Assembly: GCA_017560095.1 (NCBI GenBank)
Contig: JAFYOU010000014.1
Coordinates: 1 to 64,000, forward strand
Reading direction: 5' to 3'
Source: Candidatus Gastranaerophilales bacterium
Lineage (GTDB): Bacteria > Cyanobacteriota > Vampirovibrionia > Gastranaerophilales > Gastranaerophilaceae
DNA: 64,000 nucleotides
Shown here: positions 37,728 to 45,011 of the stretch, in pieces
How positions within the stretch are numbered: the stretch's first letter is position 1
Layout: each line of letters begins with the position of its first letter
The notes under the pieces: model-generated
Databases searched by the model: none
The model's input: the letters and a program-made list of their open reading frames with translations, nothing else
Told to the model about the DNA's origin: nothing
Program-made: the position numbers and the translations under genes

Positions 37728-38201
37728 ATGACCCCTATCAATAAAATAACAGGCCCCGTTGCAAATGTTACTGACGGTATTCGCAAAAGCGAATTATTTA
37801 CGCCAGATGGACTAAAAAAAGTATGTAAAACTATATACCCAGATGGAAAAATAGAAATTGATACTTTTTGCACTTCAACCGGTGAAAAATTATTTCATTC
37901 AACCAAAACACCAAAACAAAATGGCTCAAAACTTATTAAAGCATATAATTACATAAAGAAAACAGGAATTACAATTGCGCAATTAACTCTTGGTGGTAAT
38001 AAAGCAAAAATGCAAACAACTTTTAAACATAACCAAATGCAAAAAATAATTCCAAATGGAAAATTCATACATATAGTAAATAATAAACTAGAAAAAGAAG
38101 GCAATGTAAAATTTATGCCTGGCAGAATTGCACCAGATACACCAGATTTAATTATAAGAACAGACATTTTTAATAAGCTTTTTGGAAAAATTCAAGAATA
38201 A
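37728..38201 (+). CDS. Small basic protein of unknown function
   Basis: 157 aa, Lys-rich (predicted basic), no TM or signal peptide. It carries two similar short stretches of the form PDGxK/PNGxF (TIYPDGKIEIDTF and KIIPNGKFIHIV), suggesting a small internal beta-repeat. I do not recognise the family. It is isolated between pdxJ and the rplU promoter, with ATG at 37728 and only a weak ribosome site. Short lineage-specific proteins of this kind recur across this window. Confidence 0.6.
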   Translation: MTPINKITGPVANVTDGIRKSELFTPDGLKKVCKTIYPDGKIEIDTFCTSTGEKLFHSTKTPKQNGSKLIKAYNYIKKTGITIAQLTLGGNKAKMQTTFKHNQMQKIIPNGKFIHIVNNKLEKEGNVKFMPGRIAPDTPDLIIRTDIFNKLFGKIQE

Positions 38202-38226
38202 ACAAATAAGTTTTGTAAATATATTC

Positions 38227-38255
38227 TTGACATTAATTTTTGTCTTAGATATATT
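38227..38255 (+). promoter_or_regulatory. Strong sigma70-type promoter for rplU-rpmA
   Basis: A perfect TTGACA (38227-38232), a 17-bp spacer and TATATT (38250-38255), one base from consensus. The predicted transcription start is near 38262, about 78 nt before the rplU ATG. This is the best promoter match I found in the window and fits ribosomal protein genes. Confidence 0.8.
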
Positions 38256-38261
38256 ATTTAA

Positions 38262-38339
38262 TGCAGATAGGTTGGTCGCGTTAAAATGCACTGATAAGTA
38301 CAAATCAGAGCTGCGGTCCCTTAAAAGGAAGGATACACA
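38262..38339 (+). promoter_or_regulatory. Candidate structured 5' leader of rplU (possible ribosomal autoregulation)
   Basis: The leader contains a hairpin with stem CTGAT/ATCAG (38291-38295 and 38304-38308) extended outward by GC/GC past an A-A mismatch. Just before the ATG a CCTT-AA-AAGG hairpin overlaps the AAGGAAGG ribosome site. This could sequester the site for feedback control by L21 or L20-like proteins. Whether it matches a described L21 leader class cannot be decided by eye. Confidence 0.4.
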
Positions 38340-38693
38340 ATGTACGCAATAGTTGAAACTGGCGGAAAGCAATATAAACTTGAAGAAGGCAGATATGTTG
38401 ATATCGAGTTGTTAGATGCTCAAGCTAATGACAAAGTGACTTTTGACAAAATCGTTATGTTAGTTAACGGCAAAAAATCAAAAGTTGGAAGACCCTATGT
38501 AGCTTCTGCTACTGTTGACGGTACCGTTGTTAAAAATGACAAAGCTAAAAAAGTAATTGTTTACAAACAACGTCCTAAAAAGGGCACAAGAGTTAAACAA
38601 GGTCACAGACAACAATTCACTCGTGTAATGATTAATAAAATCAACACAAAAGCTTCTAAAGCTAAAGGTGAAGAAACAACAGGAGAAGAATAA
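38340..38693 (+). CDS. rplU: 50S ribosomal protein L21
   Basis: Large-subunit protein binding 23S rRNA beside L20. It has the typical start [17 protein letters not shown], the [26 protein letters not shown] signature and a Lys/Ala tail. 117 aa, slightly longer than average. AAGGAAGG precedes the ATG. Read from the strong promoter upstream, together with rpmA 3 bp downstream, the usual L21-L27 pair. Confidence 0.98.
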   Translation: MYAIVETGGKQYKLEEGRYVDIELLDAQANDKVTFDKIVMLVNGKKSKVGRPYVASATVDGTVVKNDKAKKVIVYKQRPKKGTRVKQGHRQQFTRVMINKINTKASKAKGEETTGEE

Positions 38694-38695
38694 CA

Positions 38696-38950
38696 ATGGC
38701 ACATAAGAAGGGTGTAGGTTCATCAAAGAACGGTCGCGATAGCGAAAGTAAGAGATTAGGCGTTAAGAAATACGCCAATGAACAAGTTATTGCTGGCAAT
38801 ATTATTGTTCGTCAAAAAGGAACAAAAATTCATCCAGGTAATAACGTAGGTATGGGTAAAGATTTCACATTATTTGCATTAGTAGATGGTGTAGTTAAAT
38901 TTGAACCATACAGAAGAACAAGAAAACAAGTAAGCGTTTACGCTCAATAA
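38696..38950 (+). CDS. rpmA: 50S ribosomal protein L27
   Basis: Large-subunit protein whose N-terminus reaches the peptidyl-transferase centre. 84 aa with [24 protein letters not shown] and the [21 protein letters not shown] signature. The mature-like N-terminus (AHKKG) is directly after Met, so there is no cleaved Firmicute-type extension. Pairs with rplU. The tRNA-Asp gene follows 43 bp later; the gap holds an inverted repeat (TTCTAG/CTAGAA at 38951-38967) without a T run. Confidence 0.98.
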   Translation: MAHKKGVGSSKNGRDSESKRLGVKKYANEQVIAGNIIVRQKGTKIHPGNNVGMGKDFTLFALVDGVVKFEPYRRTRKQVSVYAQ

Positions 38951-38992
38951 TTCTAGAATCGCTAGAATATAAATGAAAATTTAATATGGTTT

Positions 38993-39070
38993 GGGAGCGT
39001 AGCTCAGTTTGGTTAGAGCGCATGCCTGTCACGCATGAGGTCGCGGGTTCGAGCCCCGTCGTTCCCGCCA
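38993..39070 (+). tRNA. tRNA-Asp (anticodon GTC), CCA encoded
   Basis: Full cloverleaf: acceptor GGGAGCG (38993-38999) pairs with CGTTCCC, the D-arm uses GCTC/GAGC, the anticodon stem CATGC/GCATG encloses CTGTCAC with GTC at 39028-39030, and the T-arm has GGGTTCGAGCCC. The terminal GCCA includes an encoded CCA (39068-39070). The 3' end is the likely attachment region of the adjacent island because 20 bp recur at 39821-39840. Confidence 0.97.
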
Positions 39071-39080
39071 TATTAACAAA

Positions 39081-39110
39081 AAAAGGATACCGCAAGGTAT
39101 CTTTTTTTTT
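39081..39110 (+). terminator. Intrinsic terminator after tRNA-Asp
   Basis: Stem GATACC/GGTATC (39086-39091, 39096-39101) closed by a GCAA tetraloop, followed by nine T residues (39102-39110). It ends the rplU-rpmA-tRNA-Asp transcript. Confidence 0.92.
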
Positions 39111-39146
39111 GATTTAAATACGAAACTATCTTTCAGACAAAATAAG

Positions 39147-39629
39147 CTACACGATTTGCACCGAGGTTGCATTTGTAGCCTTATTTATGTCACTTATGGC
39201 CTTATTGGCTTCTGGATTTGTAACAACATCTCTTTCGATTTTCTTGCTTTCAACACCCATTTTAACTGCAAGTGCTCTCAAGGCTTTCCCACCCAAAACA
39301 GTCAAGGCGCCAATACCTGCGCCAATTGCTCCCATTTTAGCTATAATTTTAAAATTCAATTTTCCACCTTTTGCAAAAGCAACAAGACCGTCAACTTTGT
39401 TTTGCAATTGTTTAAGAGCGGCTTCAGAATTTTCTTTTGTTCCCATGAAAAATGGCTCCATATATCTTGCTTCTGCGGCTGCTTTTCCTTTTACTTTAGT
39501 TATAAATTCATCAGGTTTTGCTAAAATTTTCTTTTGTACAATTAATTCTGTTGTTGCAAGAGCAACTGCACCAATAGCCGAAGCGATTCCAACATTTTTA
39601 GCAGAATTATTGGTATTGACTGGTTCCAT
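39147..39629 (-). CDS. Small membrane-associated protein of unknown function
   Basis: 160 aa with two hydrophobic, Gly/Ala-rich segments (about 13-31, IASAIGAVALATTELI; and about 96-117, MGAIGAGIGALTVLGGKAL) separated by a charged helical stretch, and a polar C-terminus. GAAAGGAT lies just before the ATG. No known family recognised. First gene of the island next to tRNA-Asp, on the opposite strand. A repeat element (136 bp) begins 58 bp upstream of its start. Confidence 0.65.
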   Translation of the reverse strand: MEPVNTNNSAKNVGIASAIGAVALATTELIVQKKILAKPDEFITKVKGKAAAEARYMEPFFMGTKENSEAALKQLQNKVDGLVAFAKGGKLNFKIIAKMGAIGAGIGALTVLGGKALRALAVKMGVESKKIERDVVTNPEANKAISDINKATNATSVQIV

Positions 39630-39686
39630 TTTGTTTATCCTTTCATTTTAAGAATATTATGTATTTATAAAAATTAGTAATTTTCT

Positions 39687-39822
39687 TTTTTTGATATATA
39701 GTGATGTCATTGTAACGAAAATTTTACAAACAATTAAAACAATTCATCAAAAAATAAATTTTCTTGTAATTCATTTTGCTAATATTGTTATAATATCTTT
39801 CAAAAGTTCGAACCTGTAAGCG
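39687..39822. repeat. 136-bp element, copy A (tRNA-3'-like end)
   Basis: Copy A aligns without gaps to copy B at 40796-40931, with about 100 of 136 positions identical by hand count. Identity is highest in three blocks: the first 10 bp, AATTTTCTTG, and the last 27 bp (CTTTCAAAAGTTCGAACCTG plus YAAGCG). The stretch 39630-40144 holds no gene; its contents are this element, the tRNA-like repeat, a terminator and a structured region. Confidence 0.8.
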
Positions 39823-39872
39823 TCGTTCCCGCCATATTAATAAATAAAGAAGTCCCTTCGGGGGCTTTTTTA
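39801..39872 (+). ncRNA. Candidate ~70-nt small RNA with tRNA-Asp-like 3' segment
   Basis: A TATAAT box (39789-39794) with TTGTAA 19 bp upstream (39764-39769) would start a transcript near 39801. The transcript would contain TTCGAAC, then the exact last 14 bases of tRNA-Asp including GCCA, and end at the intrinsic terminator after 39867. No upstream plus-strand gene needs that terminator, since tRNA-Asp has its own. This is inference from promoter and terminator placement only. Confidence 0.35.
39821..39840 (+). repeat. Exact 20-bp copy of the tRNA-Asp 3' end and flank (att-like)
   Basis: Positions 39821-39840 equal 39057-39076: the last part of the T-stem, the acceptor 3' strand, GCCA and six flanking bases. 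Direct repeats of a tRNA 3' end are the classic footprint of site-specific integration. No integrase gene is present, so this may be a scar; 745 bp lie between the copies. Confidence 0.7.
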
Positions 39873-39879
39873 TTTATTA
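39838..39879 (+). terminator. Long hairpin terminator in the island
   Basis: Stem AAGTCCC/GGGGCTT (39850-39856, 39861-39867) with a TTCG tetraloop, extended outward by an AT-rich inverted repeat (TAATAAATAAA / TTTATTTATTA). T6 follows on the plus strand, so plus-direction termination is favoured. Confidence 0.85.
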
Positions 39880-39889
39880 ATATTTTAAG

Positions 39890-39998
39890 ATGGCAGGTTT
39901 AAACCCGCATAATGCGAACCATTATCGCGGAAATTCGGCAGATTTTTACTAAGGCGGCATATGACCGAATGCAAACCCAGACTGTTTGTTTAGTAAAA
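39890..39998. other. GC-richer intergenic patch with interleaved inverted repeats (candidate structured RNA)
   Basis: Contains GGTTTAAACC (39896-39905) and CGCATAATGCG (39906-39916), then ATTCGG (39933-39938) pairing with CCGAAT (39965-39970), and TTTTACTAA (39944-39952) pairing with TTAGTAAAA (39990-39998). The last two pairs cross each other, the topology of an H-type pseudoknot. No ORF explains it. Confidence 0.35.
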
Positions 39999-40144
39999 TT
40001 CCAAACATTCAAATTGTCAAAAACCAAGAAAGCTTATTCTAAGTTTTCAATTAACATTAGTTAATATTTCAGACTTTTACTAGCAATTTATATTTTGACA
40101 CTGCTTTATTATATCAACGAATAGATAAATGAAAGGGCAGTGTT

Positions 40145-40390
40145 ATGACAATTAATTTTAGAGGTGGTTTTATTAAAACTGGCGGAATGTATATCAAACC
40201 TGAAAACATAATATATCTTGAACCAACTACCAAAGGCGGCACTAGAATTCATTTTAACACACCAACTACCACGAATGAAGACTATTTTTGGGGTAATGTA
40301 TACGTTGAATCTAGCCATTCACCAGATAAAATTGCAGACGCTATAATTAAAACAGAAAATTGCGGACAGTTAATTAATCTTGATGCATAA
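40145..40390 (+). CDS. Small protein of unknown function
   Basis: 81 aa with a likely beta-rich core (YIKPENIIYLEPTTKGGTRIHFNT) and a C-terminal helix (SPDKIADAIIKTE). The layout loosely recalls short FlbD/LytTR-like beta domains, which is weak evidence. AAAGGGCAG lies ahead of the ATG as ribosome site, and a strong terminator follows 6 bp after the stop, so this is a self-contained monocistronic gene. No TM or signal. Confidence 0.6.
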   Translation: MTINFRGGFIKTGGMYIKPENIIYLEPTTKGGTRIHFNTPTTTNEDYFWGNVYVESSHSPDKIADAIIKTENCGQLINLDA

Positions 40391-40395
40391 TAATC

Positions 40396-40425
40396 AAAAG
40401 AGTAGTGTTTATTACTACTCTTTTT
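40396..40425 (+). terminator. Intrinsic terminator after the 81-aa gene
   Basis: Stem GAGTAGT/ACTACTC (40400-40406, 40414-40420) with a 7-nt loop, flanked by A4 and followed by T5. Confidence 0.9.
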
Positions 40426-40438
40426 AATTACAATTATT

Positions 40439-40748
40439 TTACCATTTAAACAAATTTTCTGCTGCTTCAACTTTTGATTCAATTACTGGTTTTGTTTTTG
40501 GAGTTGATATTTTACCTTTGTCACCCCAAGGTTTAAATGGGTCTTCAATTTTTACTTTTTTGTTAAATTTTCTTGATCAATTGGTTTTTTAACATAGCTT
40601 TTTCTTGCGCTGCAAGCGATTCAAGTGAACTGCCATCGCATTTTTTCGTTACATTTTTTTTAATTGTAGTGACAACTTCGTCCGTACTCTTTTTTGGCAG
40701 ATTTGCAGTTAATTCTTTAGTAATAGTTTGCAATTTTTAAATCGACAT
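40439..40748 (-). pseudogene. Broken small gene with internal stop and frameshift
   Basis: Minus-strand reading from the ATG at 40748 meets a stop at codon 4, then continues as coding-like sequence (KLQTITKELTANLP, DGSSLESLAAQEKAMLKN) to a stop after QLIKKI. A shift of frame at that point restores a sensible end (VKIEDPFKPWGDKGK ... AAENLFKW) with its own stop at 40439. Composition and the acid/basic pattern look like a former small lineage protein. A TTG start just after the first stop would leave only the frameshift. Copy B of the 136-bp element starts 48 bp upstream. Confidence 0.55.
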
Positions 40749-40795
40749 GCAGGTTTCTCTTTTTTGGTTGATAAAGCATATTCCTATAAAAAGCG

Positions 40796-40931
40796 TTTTT
40801 TGATATTTAACATATCTTTTGTAACAAAAGTTTTATATATAATTAAATTTGCATATTAAATAATTAATTTTCTTGCAATTAATTTTCTGAATATTTAAAT
40901 AAATTCTTTCAAAAGTTCGAACCTGCAAGCG
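40796..40931. repeat. 136-bp element, copy B (tRNA-3'-like end)
   Basis: Ungapped partner of copy A at 39687-39822. It also ends in TTCGAACCTG-CAAGCG and is followed by CTCCACCA, resembling another tRNA 3' end, then by a hairpin terminator. As with copy A, it lies about 50 bp upstream of a minus-strand small gene (here the pseudogene). Confidence 0.8.
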
Positions 40932-40946
40932 TAACTCCACCATTAA

Positions 40947-40972
40947 AAAAGAACTCTATACAGAGTTCTTTT
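40947..40972 (-). terminator. Hairpin terminator after the Rossmann-like gene
   Basis: Perfect inverted repeat AAAAGAACTCT/AGAGTTCTTTT (40947-40957, 40962-40972) with a 4-nt loop. On the minus strand it is followed by six T residues and lies 26 bp past the stop of the 352-aa gene. Confidence 0.88.
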
Positions 40973-40997
40973 CACTTTTGTAAATTTATTATATTAA

Positions 40998-42056
40998 TCA
41001 TTTCCCAATTTTACCTGCTTGCGCAAGTTTTGCATATGCAATAGTTGTTATTGCTAATTGCGGATCGTACTGTGCAATATCATTCTTTATTCCGCTATCT
41101 GGTAAAAAAATTTTAAATGCATATCGAAATTGCTCATATGGATTACCATTTATTCTTTCAATCATATCGCGCGCTGCATTTGTAACAACACCTTTTTCAT
41201 TTGTAGCTGGAATTACTATACCAAACTTATCACGCATGATGTCAACAGGAATAGCTTCTGCAGCACCAGTTCCTATAAAAGCTTCTTTTGCATCTCGAAC
41301 AAATGCATGTTCTCCACCGCCAAACACTCCAAGCGGATTTTTCTTACCAACCATTATACCGTATGCACGAGCATAATCATCAATTTGAGTCATGTCCCTT
41401 GTTAATACTGTTGGGAATGGAAAATCTGCCATTATAAAACCGTTTGGAAATTCTTCACAAGCAGGCATTTCTTTGCCGCGCAAGTACTGAGTATATCTTG
41501 TTGACGTTACGGCAAACCCCCTCAAATTGTTTGTTTCCGTAATCTCTCTTGCGGCTCTATCTACTCCACAATCACTATGTGCAAATGCAAACCCAATATC
41601 TTCACTTTTTGCACCTTGCTCTTTTAAATAAGCTATAATTGGTTGATAAAAATCTTTTATCGCACCTTCGTATTTTTGAGAAAGCTCTTGCTTTGTTAAG
41701 GAACATCCACCATTAACTTGCTCTGGTTTAATATTACTATTTCCGACTGCACCAAAAATAAGCGGAGGCTGTACTCCATAAGCGGCTTCCCACAACTCTT
41801 TTGTGTTTACCTCTTTTGGGTTATCAATCCAACCAGCAAATTTAAAACTTCCTTTACTCGGAAACACAATTGGTTTTTTCCAGCCTTCGGCCATGACGGC
41901 AGTTCCTAAAGATGTTTGTTTTATAGCTGCAGAATGTGGCAAAATAGATTTTAATTCAACCGAAGCTTCAGAAAAAGGTACACCATCTGATATTTTTTCA
42001 ATCATTCTTCCAAATGCATCAACAAAGTCAGAATCGTATTGTTTTTTAGCAAGCAT
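40998..42056 (-). CDS. Rossmann-like (possibly SLOG-type) protein of unknown function
   Basis: 352 aa, no signal peptide or TM. An alternating strand/helix core is visible: PPLIFGAVGN (about 97-106), SEDIGFAFAHSDCGVDRAARE (151-171), RGFAVTSTRY (179-188), then GVFGGGEHAFVRDAKEAF (243-260). The GGG loop followed by a helix with a charged residue resembles nucleotide- or sugar-phosphate-binding SLOG/LOG folds, a tentative comparison. The ATG at 42056 overlaps a small upstream frame and lacks a ribosome site, so the real start may differ. Ends before a good terminator. Accessory-island gene. Confidence 0.5.
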   Translation of the reverse strand: MLAKKQYDSDFVDAFGRMIEKISDGVPFSEASVELKSILPHSAAIKQTSLGTAVMAEGWKKPIVFPSKGSFKFAGWIDNPKEVNTKELWEAAYGVQPPLIFGAVGNSNIKPEQVNGGCSLTKQELSQKYEGAIKDFYQPIIAYLKEQGAKSEDIGFAFAHSDCGVDRAAREITETNNLRGFAVTSTRYTQYLRGKEMPACEEFPNGFIMADFPFPTVLTRDMTQIDDYARAYGIMVGKKNPLGVFGGGEHAFVRDAKEAFIGTGAAEAIPVDIMRDKFGIVIPATNEKGVVTNAARDMIERINGNPYEQFRYAFKIFLPDSGIKNDIAQYDPQLAITTIAYAKLAQAGKIGK

Positions 42057-42279
42057 TATTTAAATCTGCAATTTTATATTCAGGCAAATTTGATTGCGCT
42101 TCTTCAATTGAAGTTACAACTTTTGCATTGTTCCCAATCATATTTCTTTCTTCTTCAGTTAATTGAAGAAAATTTGCATAATTACCAATTAACGTAGGTA
42201 CACCAACATTTGTTTCCAAGGATATTAAATTACAATTTAATTCAAACCAGCAAAGATAATTTTTAACATATATTAACAA
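42046..42279 (-). CDS. Small ORF or truncated remnant ahead of the Rossmann-like gene
   Basis: 77 aa. The last 55 residues (NVGVPTLIGNYANFLQLTEEERNMIGNNAK ... KIADLNNA) look like genuine protein, while the first 20 look like non-coding AT-rich sequence. It overlaps the next gene by 11 bp. It may be the 3' remnant of a longer gene, an independent small partner, or the N-terminal part of the next protein separated by a frameshift. Confidence 0.35.
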   Translation of the reverse strand: MLIYVKNYLCWFELNCNLISLETNVGVPTLIGNYANFLQLTEEERNMIGNNAKVVTSIEEAQSNLPEYKIADLNNAC

Positions 42280-42363
42280 TACATTTTATTTATCTTTAAA
42301 ATTAGGCAATTTTTTTTAGTATATATACTTTATATTAATAAGCCATATTACACGAGAACAAAA

Positions 42364-43758
42364 ATGCAAGCGATATCATTAGAGAATTACAATACTTATT
42401 CCTCGCCTACTTCTAAGTATTCTTTGGACAAAAATTTAGAAGAAGAAATTTTTGTAACGTTTAATTCAAGCAATAACGAAGTTCAAGAATATGAAGCCGA
42501 TTATTCTAATCTAGATGTTATAGATCATAGAAAAGAAGATGGTTTTTTTGATAAAGTTTGCAATTTCTTTAAAAAAATTTTTCATTTACCCGAATACGAA
42601 ATCAAACAAGATGGCAATAAAGTATCTTTAATTAAAAATATTGATCGCTATACTTCCCGTATTTCATCCTACACTTTTTATGATGTTAATGGAGAATTGG
42701 ACGAAGAAATACATCAAGGAAATATGGAAGATTGCGGTTTAATTGCAGTCTGCACTTCACTTGCGAGTAGCGAAGAAGGAAGAAAAATTATAAAAGATTC
42801 AATTTCTATAAATTATAATGAAAACAATGAAATAGAAAGTTATAGTATTACCTTCCAAGGAATTGATGAAACTTACATAATTACAAAAGAAGAATTTGAA
42901 AAAGAAAGAGAATCGAATATTAAAGAGGATATGGGTATAGAAAAATTTTCATATTCTTGGGGTGATAACGATATGTTATTATTTGAACTCGCTTGGTCTA
43001 AATGTTATAGCGAGTCACAAAAACTAGCAGAATACGAAACAAATACCTTTTATTTTGTAACAAATACCGAAATGCCAAAAGGTCTATCTGGAACAAATCA
43101 AGATAAATTATATTATGCACTTACTGGAGGATCTTTAAATGATGCTCATATGTATTTTACGGAACAACAAGAAAAAAATACAATACAGCAGAAAAGATCA
43201 AATATTGTTGACTTTTTTGCTAATTTCGAAAACAAATATTTTACTTTAAGCGATATACTTGGTAGCAAGGTGTCTAGGGGAGGTTATGGATATGGTTATA
43301 ATGCCGACGAAAGACGCATTGAAATAATAAATCACAATGATGAATATGAAATACTAATTAATCCTAATGAAATGAAAGTTGGTACAATTACATATAAAAA
43401 TAAAAATACAAATGATATATATACGGTTAAATATTATGATTTTTTAAGAATTTGCAGTGAAATTTTAACGGATGAGAATAGAGCTGAAATTGCGGAAAAT
43501 GAATATTATGCTGCGATGAATTCAGATACAGCAGTTTTAGGTACGAATACAGTCATCGATTGCTTAGATATTAATGGTAGCTTGGCACAGTTAGCGCCTA
43601 ATCATGCTTATGCTGTTAAGACAATTAATGAAAATGAAATAATTTTACTTAATCCATGGAACACATCTAAGGAGATTGTTATATCAAAAGATGAGTTATT
43701 AAAGCATAAAGAGATTTGCAATTATGCCTTTAGAATAGGAGGTATGGATAAAGACTAA
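42364..43758 (+). CDS. Calpain-like (C2) cysteine peptidase
   Basis: 464 aa. The calpain triad is recognisable: GNMEDCGLIAVCTSLAS with nucleophile C124 (calpains: GDCWFLAALASL), PNHAYAVKTI with H414, and ILLNPWN with N430, in proper order and spacing. There is no signal peptide; residues 1-115 are polar and could be a targeting or inhibitory prodomain. The middle (200-380) is rich in Asn, Asp and Glu. No close bacterial function is implied. With an accessory location and a eukaryote-like protease fold, an effector or toxin role is reasonable inference. The 3' end overlaps proA by 4 bp (convergent). Confidence 0.7.
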   Translation: MQAISLENYNTYSSPTSKYSLDKNLEEEIFVTFNSSNNEVQEYEADYSNLDVIDHRKEDGFFDKVCNFFKKIFHLPEYEIKQDGNKVSLIKNIDRYTSRISSYTFYDVNGELDEEIHQGNMEDCGLIAVCTSLASSEEGRKIIKDSISINYNENNEIESYSITFQGIDETYIITKEEFEKERESNIKEDMGIEKFSYSWGDNDMLLFELAWSKCYSESQKLAEYETNTFYFVTNTEMPKGLSGTNQDKLYYALTGGSLNDAHMYFTEQQEKNTIQQKRSNIVDFFANFENKYFTLSDILGSKVSRGGYGYGYNADERRIEIINHNDEYEILINPNEMKVGTITYKNKNTNDIYTVKYYDFLRICSEILTDENRAEIAENEYYAAMNSDTAVLGTNTVIDCLDINGSLAQLAPNHAYAVKTINENEIILLNPWNTSKEIVISKDELLKHKEICNYAFRIGGMDKD

Positions 43759-45002
43759 AGGAATTTATGTTTAAATTTCTTTTCACCTTGAGCATAAGGC
43801 GCTACAATTTGATTTTTTCCAAATAATTTATATTTATAAATTGTTAATCCTTCCAATCCAACAGGACCACGAGCGTGGGTTTTATTTGTTGAGATTCCAA
43901 CTTCTGCTCCAAAACCAAATCTAAAACCATCAGAAAATCTTGTTGAGCAATTTGAAAAAACACAAGCCGAATCAACTAGATTCATAAATTTTTCAATATT
44001 TTCTTGATTATCAGATAAGATAGAATCGGTATGACCTGAACCATATTTATTTATATGTTCAATTGCATCATCTAAAGAATCAACTATCTTAATTGATAAA
44101 ATTGTATCACTATATTCATGCGCAAAGTTTTGCGGATTTTCAACTACTTCAATTTTAGCTTCAATTAAATCCTTTTTTAAACATTCCAGATGTTGCCAAT
44201 GTTTATGAATTAAAATTGTTTCAACAGCATTACATGCGCTTGGATATTGCGTTTTAGCATCAATTACAATATTTTTTACATTTTTATATTCTGCTGATTC
44301 ATCAATAAAAATATGACATATCCCTGAAGCATGACCCAAAACAGGAATTTTTGTGTTTTCTTTAATAAATTTAACTAAGGCGTTTGAGCCTCTTGGAATA
44401 ATTAAATTAATATATTCATCAAGCTCCAACATTTTTTTAATGTCGTCTCTTGAATATATTAAATTAATCGCATTTTTTGGATAATTAATTTCTTCTAATG
44501 CATTATTAACCAAAATAGCAAACAGGCTATTTGTATTATTTGCTTCGGAACCACCCTTCAAAATTCCGCAATTACCCGATTTAATTAAAAGAGAAGCAAT
44601 TTGAATAAAACAATCAGGGCGAGCTTCAAAAATTACACCGATAACCCCAATTGGAGTTGCAATTTTTTTCAAAATTAAATCATCATCTAATTCTTCTTGC
44701 CATAAAACTTTATTAACGGGATCTTCTAGTTTAATTAAATCATTTAAGCCTGTAATTAAATCATTAATTTTATTTTCATTAATTTTAAGTCTATTAAAAG
44801 TTGCTTGATTAATTTTTCCTTCTTGAAGCATAATCTGAGCTGATTTTAAATCTTCATTATTAGCTTCAAAAATTGCATTTTTATTTTCCTCTATTTTTTT
44901 AGCAATTGCAATTAATGCTTGATTTTTAATTTCAGCATTTAGATTCATTGTTTTTAAATATGCATTTTTTGCATTCAACGCAACTTCAAATATATCAATC
45001 AT
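43755..45002 (-). CDS. proA: Gamma-glutamyl phosphate reductase ProA
   Basis: NADPH-dependent reduction of gamma-glutamyl phosphate to glutamate semialdehyde in proline synthesis. 415 aa of the aldehyde dehydrogenase fold with PIGVIGVIFEARPDCFIQIASLLIKSGN, LIIPRGSNALVKFI, and TQYPSACNAVET, which carries the catalytic Cys. It follows proB by 9 bp in the order kinase-type gene, rqcP, ald, proB, proA. proC is not present in the window. Confidence 0.96.
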   Translation of the reverse strand: MIDIFEVALNAKNAYLKTMNLNAEIKNQALIAIAKKIEENKNAIFEANNEDLKSAQIMLQEGKINQATFNRLKINENKINDLITGLNDLIKLEDPVNKVLWQEELDDDLILKKIATPIGVIGVIFEARPDCFIQIASLLIKSGNCGILKGGSEANNTNSLFAILVNNALEEINYPKNAINLIYSRDDIKKMLELDEYINLIIPRGSNALVKFIKENTKIPVLGHASGICHIFIDESAEYKNVKNIVIDAKTQYPSACNAVETILIHKHWQHLECLKKDLIEAKIEVVENPQNFAHEYSDTILSIKIVDSLDDAIEHINKYGSGHTDSILSDNQENIEKFMNLVDSACVFSNCSTRFSDGFRFGFGAEVGISTNKTHARGPVGLEGLTIYKYKLFGKNQIVAPYAQGEKKFKHKFL

Positions 45003-45011
45003 TTTATTACC

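Noticed and set aside
39801-39836. Second tRNA gene next to the tRNA-Asp
   Set aside because: Only a T-loop and 3' end are present; there is no anticodon arm or matching 5' acceptor strand, and the T-stem spacing is wrong. Treated as a tRNA-like repeat.
39890-39998. Integron attC site
   Set aside because: The palindromes do not follow the attC R'-L'-L''-R'' layout and no integrase or cassette array is present.
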